A model generated the notes under the pieces. That model worked only from the letters and a program-made list of their open reading frames with translations, was not told the origin of the DNA and ran no database searches. Positions 20,825-31,719 of a stretch of DNA of 64,000 bases are shown piece after piece. Each line of letters opens with the position of its first letter. Position 1 is the first letter of the stretch. The position numbers were made by a program, and so were the translations under genes. Source of the stretch: Vespula vulgaris (taxonomy: Eukaryota; Arthropoda; Insecta; Hymenoptera; Vespidae); contig NC_066609.1 in NCBI RefSeq assembly GCF_905475345.1, forward strand, positions 2,114,501-2,178,500, written 5' to 3'.

Positions 20825-20886
20825 CAATAAGTCTCAACCCATAAGGATACACTACTGTAATATATCGAAGCGGTTCCTTGTGTTAC

Positions 20887-21039
20887 CTGTGAGTCTCTTT
20901 GGGTGCATTGGGACCATTGGGTCCAATGGGCCCAGTAGGCCCTTTTTCTGAATCCCTGTTTCGGATTTCTTCACGCTTTAACGATCTTTCGAGTATCGTT
21001 TTAAGATCGTGGGATTACGAATATAGACGACGCGACTAG
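20887..21039. CDS. Collagen-like Gly-X-Y exon candidate, strand ambiguous
   Basis: The core GGN CCN repeat reads as collagen triplets on both strands. Minus, open 21014-20887: a charged helical-looking stretch (DLKTILERSLKREEIRNRDS) then EKGPTGPIGPNGPNAPKETH, ending CACAG|GTAACA, a good donor in phase 2. No ATG or convincing acceptor lies after the in-frame TAA at 21017-21015. Plus, 20894-21039: after an AG at 20892-20893, LGALGPLGPMGPVGPF then about 30 residues to TAG. Five perfect triplets with Pro at X are seen on plus, four on minus. Minus is slightly favoured by its charge-rich sequence and its phase fit with 18525-18597. A short GC-rich GGNCCN repeat in non-coding DNA is the alternative. 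Confidence 0.28.
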
Positions 21040-21044
21040 GACTA

Positions 21045-21265
21045 CGACGAAAAAAAAAAAAAAAAAAAAAGAGAAAAAGAAAAGAAAAAAAGAAGAAGAG
21101 AAGAGAGAAATGAAAAGACCACGAAACGATTCCAATTTCTCATCCTTCTTATTTCTATCGAGCCCTTTTAAGGATCAAGGTCACGCTCTCTTGGCTGCTC
21201 AATATGTGAACTCTAACGAGATTACGTCGAGCAATCGTCGCCAATTTACGAATGAATTTTCTCTA

Positions 21266-21314
<49 letters not shown>

Positions 21315-21384
21315 GATTCTTTTCTTTTCTGTTTCCACCCTTCACTCCCTTCGATAAGTCTCGAATGACCCTTTTCGAATTACC

Positions 21385-21435
<51 letters not shown>

Positions 21436-21440
21436 ACACT
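21045..21440. repeat. A-run/GA tract and two (CT)n microsatellites
   Basis: An A run of about 22 then purines at about 21050-21110, (CT)n at about 21268-21311 and 21389-21436. A 21111-21260 piece of ordinary composition is open on the plus strand (starting MKRPRNDSNFSSF) but runs straight into the CT repeats. Confidence 0.75.
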
Positions 21441-21589
21441 CTTTGATACTTCGACCTATCGAATTTATTCTCGGCCGAGTTTTAACAAGATTAAATACAC
21501 GTAAGAGAGATTATACTTAACTGTTACTCTGGTATTAAATATGATATAATAATCGAATTTATTATCGTCATTGAACTTATTATATATAT

Positions 21590-21720
21590 ACAAGTATTAT
21601 ATACACACACACACACGCACACACACACACATGTGCATAATATGTATAATGTATATGTTTATGTATTATATATATGTATGTATACGTGTGTATGATGTAC
21701 GTATGTGTGTATGAATGTCA
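21590..21720. repeat. (CA)n and TATG-type repeats
   Basis: CA repeat at about 21605-21631, then TATGTATG/GTGTG mixtures. Confidence 0.85.
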
Positions 21721-21968
21721 TTATAATGATATTAGAGTTTAATAAGGTGGAATAAACGTTAAATATGGCGAGGATACGTTTTTCGAGATTTCTATTATGT
21801 GACTGTTGTATTACCAAGCTTCTATCTCCCTCTTACTCTCTCTTTCTTTCATTCTTTTATATATATATATATCTTTCTCTTTCTGTCTATCCAACATGGT
21901 CGACATCTTAACGATCATGAATATGACATCTCCCTTCCTTCCATCATCTCGAACGGGGTCGATGCACA

Positions 21969-22220
21969 ATGCCGTATAAAACGTTGCTTGCGATGCTTTT
22001 CTATGCTCTAATATTTTCTATTGATCTCATCTATGTATCTGTCTACTTATTTATCTATCTATGTATGTATGTATATGTGTATGTTCCTCTCTCTCTCTCC
22101 CTCTTTAAATTCATTGTTCGACTAGCAAAAGCTTTCTTTTGTCGATTCGATTTAAAAAAAACGAATTACGATTATTCCAAATGTCATTCTGCGTTATTAC
22201 GGTGCACAGAGATTTCTTGA
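21969..22220 (+). CDS. 83-aa hydrophobic ORF (weak)
   Basis: ATG at 21969 with A at -3 (ACAATGCCG). It begins MPYKTLLAMLFYALIFSIDL, a signal-anchor-like segment, crosses a TATC/TATG repeat coding Tyr/Val/Leu, and ends with an ordinary tail (FCRFDLKKTNYDYSKCHSAL) to a TGA at 22218-22220. An overlapping plus frame ending at 22009-22011 also reads like protein. T-rich DNA gives hydrophobic peptide by default. Confidence 0.13.
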   Translation: MPYKTLLAMLFYALIFSIDLIYVSVYLFIYLCMYVYVYVPLSLSLFKFIVRLAKAFFCRFDLKKTNYDYSKCHSALLRCTEIS

Positions 22221-23047
22221 TAGATTCGATCGAGCACCATCCGATCTTTCTTCTTTCTTTTTCTTTTTTTTTTTTTTAGTTTTTTTATACAGTTTCTAAA
22301 CGTACAATACGATGATTATTTGTAATATTTTTGTATACTCTTATAATATCCCATGATTTTTGATAGGAATGAAATCATTTCTTAGCTCTCTTGCTCATTT
22401 TTTTCTCTTGAAATTTTCTAAACGAACGTTCGATTAAAATTCGACAAATTTTCAATTATTATGATTAATTCTAATGTCACTTTGCGTTATTACGATGTCC
22501 CCCTATGACACGTGATTGGATCGAAGGATCCAAATGAATTTTTTATCCCTTCAAATCTTCTAAACATACAATCTTTCAAACAAACGTACTTGTTGTATAA
22601 TTTATTCGTGAAAAATTCTTTTTTCAAAAACGAAAACGAGCGAGAAAAAAAGAAAAGTGAACTGAACAGTTGGCTTAACTTTTCAAATAAAAATCGAACA
22701 TTCGTTAGCGTAATCTCTCGACATATTTGTCATATTTATGTCATATTATTATTATCATATTATTATATATGTCATATTATATTTTTATCGTTGTATTTAT
22801 TTATTGCAAGAGCAATACATATCAATATATAATATTATATATCACATATTACATATTTTATTATACATTTATTATAAAAAAAAAAAAAGTAAATGCAAAC
22901 AAACATACAATGGCAATTCCTAACAACATACCTAGAACCTTATGGTTCTACCTACAAACTAGAAAGAGACGTGTTTGCAAAGTGGTAAATGGGATTAAAA
23001 CGAATGAGAGAAATGGATATAGAGAGAAAGAGAACCCGACAAAGGAA
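22221..23047. other. AT-rich DNA with a diverged internal duplication
   Basis: Sequence around 22185-22205 (TGTCATTCTGCGTTATTACG) recurs with changes near 22474-22496. The rest is AT-rich, with TATTATTA at about 22740-22790 and an A run near 22876. No gene recognised. Confidence 0.55.
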
Positions 23048-23115
23048 CAGACAAAGAAAGTGAAAGAGAAAGAGAGAGAAAGAGAGAGAAAGAGAGAAAA
23101 AAAAGAAAGAGAAAA
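23048..23115. repeat. (GA/GAAA)n microsatellite
   Basis: Imperfect AGAGAAAG repeats. Confidence 0.9.
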
Positions 23116-23390
23116 TAATAGTGTATGAAAACGAGGAAGACACTTACGGTTGAATAGATCAGCGCACGCGCGTTAAATAATCATTAGTAAATTTATTAAT
23201 CGCTTTGCAAACTAAAACGTCTCTTTGAATGTATAAACCATTAGTACCACGCCTTCTGTTAATACTTTGTCAACTTAAAATTTAACAACCATGTATCCTA
23301 TTTCCTGCTGTTAGGAAATCCTCATCTGTTCTCCAAACTTTTTACATTATTTTCTTAGTGGACGTTCCCAGTACAATGGATCTTCTTTTT
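23116..23390. other. Complex sequence, unassigned
   Basis: Contains a minus-strand ACC|GTAAGT donor-like string near 23145 (plus ACTTACGGT), but the frame upstream is closed within a dozen codons. No gene supported. Confidence 0.5.
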
Positions 23391-23393
23391 TTC

Positions 23394-23800
23394 TTTTGTT
23401 TTCTTTTCTTTTCTTTTCTTTTATTTTATCTTTTTTTCTCTTTCATTCTTTTTCCCTTTCTTTTCCTTACTTACTGTCTCTTCACACGCTAATATATAAT
23501 CTCTCACCATCTTCCTCATCCTCAAGATCGCAAATATTCTTTTTTCTTTTCTTTTCTCCTTTTTTTTCCTTTTTTTTTTCTTTACTGTTTTACTTCTTTA
23601 TTTTTTTTATTTTATTTTTTTTTTATTTTTTTATACTTTTTTATTTTTTGCGAAAGTCTTCTCTGCATCTCCTTTCTTCTTCTTCTTTTACTCGTTTGTT
23701 CGTTCATTTTCTTATCATCATTTTTGTTTGTAATACATTACCTTGTGTTTTGTTTCTTATTTATTTTTTCTTTTTTTTTTTTTTTTTCTTTCTTCTTTCT
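23394..23800. repeat. T-rich/TTTC low-complexity block
   Basis: Dense T and C runs at about 23394-23460, 23540-23660 and 23762-23800. Frames here are Phe/Leu/Ser low complexity. Confidence 0.8.
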
Positions 23801-23807
23801 CAACGAT

Positions 23808-24492
23808 ACGAAGGAAAATTTGCATTCATGCATTTTTGTTTTGTTTTGTTTCTTTTTTGTGAAAATGTGAATAGTATATCGTGGCGACGAATTAATCGTG
23901 ATGACGATCAATTTTGTTTTGTAATATTACATACTAGAATTTCATACTTGCGTCAACTTATGTTACTTCTTTTTGTTTTTATTATAACATAAATATAAAT
24001 TTCAATTCAATCGAATCTCCATTATTATATTATTATTAATAATTCAATAGTACATACCGTTAGGAGAGACATTCTTATAATTTTATCGATTATAAAAATC
24101 TGTTTTTTAATAAATCGTTGATCTATACTTAAGAGAAAGAAAAACAAAAAAAACAAGGAAGAAAAGAATACACGAATGAAAAAAAAAAAAAACAAAAACA
24201 AAAAAAATAAAAAAGAAATAGTATTAATTACAAACTTCCGATGAGGTCTCGTTTAAAATCATCGTTAGAATCGATATTATAAATTTTTCTTCATTATTAA
24301 CGAACGTCGTATTTGTTAATAACTATCATATGGGATTCCCTTGGAATATTTAAGAGTCAACGTGAAAATCATTTGAGTCGATCGCTATTCCAATTAATAA
24401 CCATATACTGTAACCTTTCGTATACTTATAACCATTTCTCATTCTCTCTCTTTGTATCTATCTATCTATCTATCTATCTATCAATCAATCAA

Positions 24493-24531
<39 letters not shown>

Positions 24532-25200
24532 CCTTGTCTATCTTTTTTTTTTTTTGGTATATGGTTATTCGGTTTATTTGTTCATGGTTATCGTAGTACT
24601 TGATGTAGACAACAATTTCAGACAAGAAATTACCATTAGTTTTGAGATGGGTTTATCTTTTAAAGGGAACTATCTTTGTTCACACAACTATTAAAGATTC
24701 TCCGATACTTTACTCTAACAAAGAAATTGTCCTTTTAATCTATCACAAGTTTATAAATCGTACTTTCGAGCTTTCTCTATCTATCCTTATTCTTTTCTTA
24801 CCTATTTTTCTATTTTCTTGTTTTACCTTTTGCAGTTTAAATTAATATATTTTGTAATCGAAAATATTCAACGCTTACTACTGTGTTATCTTTATGGTTA
24901 CATCGTTTCTTTCCATTTCTTCTTCTTCTTCTATTTTTTTTTATTTTTTATAAAAACGTGAATAGTATATCGTAGTGACGAATTAATGATCAAATTGTTT
25001 CGTAATATTACCTACTACAATTTTACATCTGTACTTTTTTATTTTTTTTTCTTTCTTTTATATCACGATACAAATGTAAATTTGCATTCATAGATTTCTT
25101 TTATTTTTATTTTTTGTTCTGACAAAAACGTGAATAGTATATCGTAGTGACGAATTAATGATCAAATTGTTTTGTAATATTACGTACTAGTACTATTACA
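23808..25200 (+). repeat. Dispersed repeat, three direct copies of a ~130-180-bp unit
   Basis: The string GTGAATAGTATATCGT followed by a GACGAATTAAT variant, TTGTTT(T/C)GTAATATTAC and TACTA occurs at about 23868, 24959 and 25131. Copies 1 and 3 also share the upstream block AAATTTGCATTCAT. Copies 2 and 3 are nearly identical and about 172 bp apart; copy 1 is 1.1 kb upstream and more diverged. No coding frame is conserved, so it may be a satellite fragment or remnant of a non-autonomous element. Confidence 0.85.
24458..24527. repeat. (TATC)n, (AATC)n, (TA)n compound
   Basis: Three adjoining microsatellites within the spacer between copies of the dispersed repeat. Confidence 0.9.
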
Positions 25201-25487
25201 TACATATATTATATTATATATATTATATTATACCATCTATATATTAACTTTACATAACACTAATAATCTATTAAACTTTTCCGACCAACACTCACTTTTC
25301 TTTTACTCGTATAAAAATTTATGAAAGAGGATGAGTAACCTATACATATATATAGTAATAAAAATGAAAATTATTAAAGAATTAAAAAATAAATTTAATT
25401 AATTGTACCTTTGCTATCACACACACACACACACATACACATCATACATATATCTGTATACATATACATATATACATATACAGATAC
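25201..25487. other. AT-rich DNA with CA and TATG tracts
   Basis: (CA)n at about 25418-25440, then TACATA-type DNA. No gene. Confidence 0.65.
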
Positions 25488-25556
25488 ATGTGTAATGTTC
25501 CTGCGTGTACGTGTCTCTAATACGTGTAATGTTCCTATGTGTACGTGTCTCTGAAT
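25488..25556. repeat. Two-copy ~33-bp minisatellite
   Basis: GTGTAATGTTCCTGCGTGTA and its near copy with CTATGTG follow one another, each ending CGTGTCTCT. Confidence 0.9.
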
Positions 25557-25700
25557 ATTTGTGAGGAAGAGGGTGAACAAGCTGCAGCCCAGCCCATACC
25601 GGATATGGATACCTGTCTGTACCGCCTCCACCAATCACGACCAACGAATCAGACTGAAATTCCCCTTTAGGAGGTGTTGGGATCGGGCGGGACTCTTCCT
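25557..25700. other. GC-richer complex island
   Basis: Ordinary-complexity DNA (AAGCTGCAGCCCAGCCCATA region) open on both strands, for example plus VNKLQPSPYRIWIPVCTAST. It is bordered by a CT-rich tract at 25700. Exon or conserved non-coding element cannot be decided. Confidence 0.35.
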
Positions 25701-26071
25701 CTGTCTCTTTCACTCTTTCATTCTCTCGCTCACTTCATTCACTCTCTCTCTTTCTCTCTCTCGCTCTTGCTGTATCTCTATCTCTCTCTTTCTGTCTTCG
25801 TTGTTTTTCTCTCTTACGCGTATCTGGATCCTTTCTTTCTATTCAATGCTATTGCTATCTTCTCTTCCTCTTTCTATCTTTTTCTCTTTCTTTCTTTCCT
25901 TCTTTTACTCATTATTGTATCTATTCGTGTCTCTCTTTCTCTTCTTACTTATTTTTGTGTCTATTCGTTTATGTATCTCACTCGACGTTATTTTTGATCT
26001 TTCTTTTCATTTTATGAAATTTGTTTTGATTTGTTTTGATTTGTTTTTATAATCCTTCTCTCTCTCTTTCT

Positions 26072-26136
<65 letters not shown>

Positions 26137-26142
26137 TGTATA
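25701..26142. repeat. CT-rich block, (TA)n and (TATG)n
   Basis: CT/CTTT-rich to about 25960, (TA)n at about 26078-26108, (TATG)n at about 26109-26140. Confidence 0.85.
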
Positions 26143-26308
26143 AGTATATTATTTTTTTGTTATTTATTATATACATACATATATATGTAATATTTCTATA
26201 TTATATTAATTCTATATTTATTATTTATGTTTAGGTATATATATATATTAGTTTTATAAATATATTTCTTTATATCTATCTTTATATATATCTTTATTAT
26301 CTTTACAT

Positions 26309-26360
<52 letters not shown>

Positions 26361-26529
26361 TTGAATATATCATATACAGATATAAATAATCTCAATTTAT
26401 TACAACCAATTTATCCAAATATCCAAATAAATATCTTGATTATTTTCAATATTAAAATTTTTTAAAGATCTATAATGTATCCATTTCTTTCGAAGGATTA
26501 CGTTACATCTATCCTCACATAAATATATA
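26143..26529. other. AT-rich DNA with (TA)n
   Basis: (TA)n at about 26314-26356. Otherwise no feature. Confidence 0.65.
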
Positions 26530-26690
26530 CATACATACATACATACATACATACATACATACGTACGTACGTACTCATACATACATACATACATACATAC
26601 GTACGTACGTACTCATACATACATGCATACATACATACGTACGTACGTACTCATACATACATACATACATACATACATACAAGTATACAT
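26530..26690. repeat. (ATAC)n with 38-bp higher-order period
   Basis: ATAC repeats interrupted by CGTACGTACGTACTCAT, which recurs with its last eight bases at about 26571, 26609 and 26647, a regular 38-bp spacing. Confidence 0.9.
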
Positions 26691-26834
26691 AGATACACTC
26701 ACAGGTATGTTAATTTTCTCTCTTCCTAACTTCAACAGCATTATAATATTCTAACTGCCTACAATACATCGTATATTTTTTCAATAAGAAAGAAAGAGAT
26801 GAGTTGCTTTCTGTATCTTTATATACATGCTTAC

Positions 26835-26836
<2 letters not shown>

Positions 26837-26905
<69 letters not shown>

Positions 26906-27300
26906 TCTCACTCTCTCTTTCTCTCTCTATGCGTATCTATGAATGTATGTGTGTTTTTATGTCGAATAGTAGGTATATGTGTTTGAGAAGGACAGATTGC
27001 GGTGAATGAATAAAATTTAGAACGCGTTTCATAACGCTTGACAGGACCCTGTTCGTCACAATGTATTCTCTCTTTCTCTCTCTCACACTCTCTCTATTCT
27101 CTCTTTCTATTTCTCTCTATGTTCACCAGTGACATTCACAACGCATGTACCATAATACACGCTCGTTGTTTCCTTTTTTTTTCTTTTTTAATTTTTCTTT
27201 TCCTTTCGTTTTCCACTTCTCCCTTTCTCTCTTTCTCTGTTTCTTTTTCTTTCTTTCTTTTTATATATCTATCTCTATCTATTCGTTCCTTCTTTCATAC
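26837..27300. repeat. CT-rich microsatellite block
   Basis: (CT)n at about 26837-26892 with CTAT variants, further CT tracts at about 27068-27120 and CTTT at about 27215-27270. 26935-27060 is complex but has no supportable gene. Confidence 0.85.
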
Positions 27301-27479
27301 ATATGATCATTCATAACATTAAACAACAACGAATAATATGATCCTATATTATACGTTATACGTAACGATTACATTATTGAAAATGAAACATCGTCCGTTT
27401 AATTCCCTTCTAATCGATCATAGAAACTTGATTTTTTATTTAATATTTTTATTTCTTATCGTTAAACGTATCTTTAACT

Positions 27480-29760
27480 TTACGAATTTGATCTTACGTG
27501 TGCAAGTTCGTAGACATAGTTTTAAGATTAGGAGATATTATAAACGATGTTATTAAATCAGTGATAGTATTTATCGTTCGAAACGTACGTTCATTCATTT
27601 ATCTATCACTTTCAAGATATTTATCATTTCGTAGTATTAATCGTTTGCTAATAATAGTTTTTGTTTTTCATTTCTTTGTATTTCATTTTACTTTATTTTC
27701 TTGTTCAAAAGTTGAGATCGAAGCTTCGAAAGTTGCGCGTAATATGTTTATTATTGTACGTGTATGTTTACGTGTGTACGTTCGTACGTGTATATGTTTT
27801 TGTTTATATCGGTAATGTTTAGGTTATATTGTTATATAACGTTATATTGTAAGAATTGAAAAGGTTACTTTTCATTCGAGTTTCGACAAGCGAACGGTAA
27901 GGACGTTGAAAGATATAGTTAGACTTTATTAGAAAATATTCGAAATATTAGAAAGATCGAATTTAATTTTTAGACGTGTAAGATCATTTCTAAGCGTACT
28001 TTCGTTCGTTTATTTCAAGAATGAAGATTTAATTTAATACGAATCTAATCTGATATAAGTACGTAGACATAGTTTTAAGGTTAAGAGATATTATAAACAG
28101 CGTATTAGATCAGTGATAGAATTTATCTTTCAAATTTTATTCTTCAAGATCGTTCTAAGCGTATCTTCGATATTCGTAATTCGTTTACTTCGAAAATGAA
28201 GATTGAATTTAATACGAATTTAATTTTATATAAATAAGTACGTAAACATTTAAGGTTAAGAGATGTTATAAACAGTATATTAGATCAGTGATAGAATTTA
28301 TCTTTCAAATTTTATTCTTCAAGATCGTTCTAAGCGTATCTTCGATATTCGTAATTCGTTTATTTCGAAAATGAAGATTGAATTTAATACGAATTTAATT
28401 TTATATAAATAAGTACGTAAACATTTAAGGTTAAGAGATGTTATAAACAGTATATTAGATCAGTGATAGAATTTATCTTTCAAATTTTATTCTTCAAGAT
28501 CGTTCTAAGCGTATCTTCGATATTCGTAATTCGTTTACTTCGAAAATGAAGATTGAATTTAATACGAATTTAATTTTATATAAATAAGTACGTAAACATT
28601 TAAGGTTAAGAGATGTTATAAACAGTATATTAGATCAGTGATAGAATTTATCTTTCGAATTTTATTCTTCAAGATCGTTCTAAGCGTATCTTCGATATTC
28701 GTAATTCGTTTACTTCGAAAATGAAGATTGAATTTAATACGAATTTAATTTTATATAAATAAGTACGTAGACATTTAAGGTTAAGAGATATTATAAACAG
28801 CGTATTAGATCAGTGATAGAATTTATCTTTCAAATTTTATTCTTCAAGATCGTTCTAAGCGTATCTTCGATATTCGTAATTCGTTTACTTCGAAAATGAA
28901 GATTGAATTTAATACGAATTTAATTTTATATAAATAAGTACGTAGACATTTAACGTTAGAAGATGTTATAAACAGTATATTAGATCAGTGATAGAATTTA
29001 TCGTTCGAATTTTACTTTTCAAGATCGTTTTAAACGTAATTTTAGTATTTATCGCTCGTTTACATCGAAAAACTAGATTTAATTTAACGAAAATCTAATC
29101 GCAAATATTAGATATAATTAAGTTTAGGAGATATGATAGATTATAACGATAGAACGTGATTCAAATTTGATATCTAAAATAATCTCTAAGCTCTAACTTC
29201 CGTTCTCGACAAATTTCGTGGGTTTGATTCGAATCTAATCTTATCTAAATATGTAAGTACGTAAACGTAGTAGTAAGGTTAGATGATATTATAAACAGTG
29301 TATTAGATCAGTGATAGAATTTATCGTTTGAATTTTACTTTTCATGATCGTTTTGAAGGTATTTTAGATATTCGTTATTATTCGTTTATTTCGAAAAAGA
29401 AGATTCTATTTAACGAAAATCTAATCTCACGTAAGTAGACACAGTTTTAGGCCTAAAAGATATAACATTAGATTAGAAATTTGATCCGATACGAGTTGAA
29501 TTTTTAATATAATTATAAACATACTACTTATATTTATCGTTCGTTTATATTTGGAATAGATAATTATATATAATACAAATCTAATCTCACGTACTTACGT
29601 AAACATTGTAATCGATGTATTAGATCAATGATAGAATATCAAATTCAAATTTTATTTCTATAATTATTTTAAATATAACTTCTATATCGAGCATTCATTT
29701 ATTTCGATTTAATATAATAAATATATAGATTAAATGTAATAAAAATGTAATCATACGTGC
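27480..29760 (+). repeat. 175-bp satellite array with homogeneous core
   Basis: The landmark GATCAGTGATAGAATTTAT starts at 28108, 28283, 28458, 28633, 28808 and 28983, exactly 175 bp apart. Each unit carries, in order, AAGATCGTTCTAAGCGTATC, TTCGTAATTCGTTTA, AAATGAAGATTGAATTTAAT, AAGTACGTA(A/G)ACATTTAAGG and AGAGATRTTATAAACAG. Core copies are nearly identical. Flanking copies at 27500-28100 and 28990-29760 keep the order but are increasingly diverged and irregular (next landmarks at 29306 and about 29622). No protein frame is conserved. The 175-bp period is close to one nucleosome repeat, as is common for satellites. Confidence 0.95.
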
Positions 29761-29867
29761 GTACGCATAATTACGTTTAAAAAAGAATTCTATCTTTCAA
29801 AGTTTCTAAGCGTTAACAAAAATCAATTATCCACTTTTTCACTAACTAACTTCGTGATTTATTATAC

Positions 29868-29935
29868 TAAAAATAAAAATCAATAATCTCTCATAATTTA
29901 AAATCGAAAAACGTCAACATAGAGACCGATACGTT
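29868..29935 (+). repeat. Direct repeat copy A (partner at 31546-31612)
   Basis: ACTAAAAATAAAAATCAATA, CTCTCATAATTTAAAATCGA and ATAGAGACCGATACGT occur here and again 1.68 kb downstream with only a few substitutions. Confidence 0.9.
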
Positions 29936-30292
29936 TTTTATTTCTTAAAAATTTCTTTCCTCATTTTTAGATCGCTAAACGGAAGAAACTTTTTACGTGT
30001 ATCGAGCGAAACGCGTTTAATACGATATATACATATCTAATTCTAGTCGTATTTTGCGTCGATAAGAAATTTCGAAAAATCGATTAAATTATAAAATTGG
30101 AAAAATCGTCGTCGTTAATTATTATTCTCGATTCGTTGTGATGAATTTTACGCAGAGATGTGAATTTTGGTGAGGAAAACTTTCTGAATGATTGTTAAGA
30201 GTAAGAGAGACGTTTCTAGGTAGATCGTAAAGAGTAAGAAAGAGAGAGAAAGAGACCATAGAGAGAGATAGAGACACAGAAACAGAGAGAGA

Positions 30293-30300
<8 letters not shown>
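29936..30300. other. Complex AT-rich DNA then GA tract
   Basis: No gene recognised. GAGA-rich from about 30240. Confidence 0.55.
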
Positions 30301-30324
<24 letters not shown>

Positions 30325-30328
<4 letters not shown>

Positions 30329-30475
30329 GTCTTATTTGACCCCAGGCCCATTGCGCGAGTTAGCAGTCCGCCACGATCAGTTGGGGTCACGCAAGTCGCC
30401 ACCCCAATTCGCCTAATGGGGACAAATATCATAATTGCTGCTCCTTCTTTGCTAAGCATCCAAATAGATTGATGC
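30325..30475. other. GC-rich island, possible exon or conserved non-coding element
   Basis: A 150-bp island of high complexity between (GA)n and (CT)n tracts. The minus strand is open from ATG 30459-30457 (MLSKEGAAIMIFVPIRRIGV, then ATCVTPTDRGGLLTRAMGLG) and then enters the (GA/CT) repeat. A TTAG acceptor-like site lies just inside. Plus frames are shorter. No family recognised. Confidence 0.25.
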
Positions 30476-30484
30476 TCTCTTATT

Positions 30485-30487
<3 letters not shown>

Positions 30488-30521
<34 letters not shown>

Positions 30522-30780
30522 CTCTTTTTTAATTCTTCTAGTGCTAAAGTTTACATATTGTTAGATAATTAAAACTCTAATTCCTTTTTTCTTTTTCTTT
30601 TTTTTTTCTTTTTCTCTTTTTCTTTTTTTTCTTTTTCTCTTTTTCTTGTTCTTTTTTCTTTCTCCTCTTCTCTTCATCTTTTTTTCCTTTTGCTTTTTTC
30701 TTGTTCTTTTTTTCTTTCTCTTTTTTTCTTTTTTCTTTTTTCTTTTTTCTTTTTTAATCTTCTTTTCTTTTACCCTCGAT
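30488..30780. repeat. (CT)n and CTTTTT-rich tract
   Basis: (CT)n at about 30486-30517, then about 190 bp of TTTTTCTTTTTC-type DNA. Lys/Arg or Phe/Leu frames across it are low complexity. Confidence 0.9.
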
Positions 30781-31545
30781 TTCGTCATCGTCGTTGCTCG
30801 ATTTCTTTTTACTTGTTCGTTCTTTATTTTTTATCTGCTCGGTTCGTTTCATTTTATTTTATTTATTTATTTATTTTTGTTTTTTTGTTGAATTTTCAAT
30901 TTCACAAAAAAAAAAGGACTTTCGAAAGTTTGTAGTAGAAATTAATTAGACTCGTCAGAGATTTCCTACGGATCAAATATATAGTATAATTTCGTGTTAG
31001 AAGTTTTTTTTATTTGTTAATTCGCCTTTTAGGTGTTTATGTCTTCTTTTTTTTCGCAATCTTCTGTTTCTTTTTTTTTTTAATCTTTTTTTCTTTTTTG
31101 ATGCAACAGTCCAATGGGAAATAATATTGGGTCTATTGAGATTGATTTTTGTTTAATATTATAATATTCATTCACTAATAAAACAATATTTCTAATGTTA
31201 CTTTTTCAATCTTTTCTTTTTCTTTTTTGATATACGTGTCTATGATATTATCAAAGCGATCTAATTCCAATTAACTTTGTATATTACAACAAGCCCATTT
31301 ACATATCTTATCGTAAAATTTTTCACAAACATTTACATCACAAAATAATTACTTTTCAACAACAGACAAAAACAGACATATTTATACACAATACCGTAGA
31401 TAAACAATATTTTTCGTTCGATTACACATACGTATATTCCAGAAGAGCAAAAAGAAAAAAAAAATTGAGTAATCGATTAATGAATTATTGGATTAACACA
31501 ATTAAAAAAAAAAAAAAAGAAAAAAGAAAAGAAAAAGAAAAAAAA
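30781..31545. other. AT-rich sequence, nothing recognised
   Basis: TTTA repeats near 30853-30875 and T/A runs. No gene. Confidence 0.6.
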
Positions 31546-31612
31546 AGACTAAAAATAAAAATCAATAATCTCTCATAATTTAAAATCGAAGAAAGTCGAC
31601 ATAGAGACCGAT
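31546..31612 (+). repeat. Direct repeat copy B (partner at 29868-29935)
   Basis: Same sequence and orientation as copy A with minor changes (CGAAGAAAGTCGAC for CGAAAAACGTCAAC). Confidence 0.9.
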
Positions 31613-31719
31613 ACGTAACTATCTCAAAACAAAAAAAAAAAGAATATTATACATATATCCATATATAATTTATAATCGAACCATTTCGATAATCACCTAC
31701 GATTCATACATCCATACGT

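Noticed and set aside
27480..29760. Satellite as a tandem small-RNA or histone-type gene cluster
   Set aside because: Units lack any conserved ORF, Pol III boxes or stem-loop processing signal that I can identify.
30561..30788. Lys-rich 75-codon frame and its Phe/Leu antisense
   Set aside because: Entirely CTTTTT repeat.
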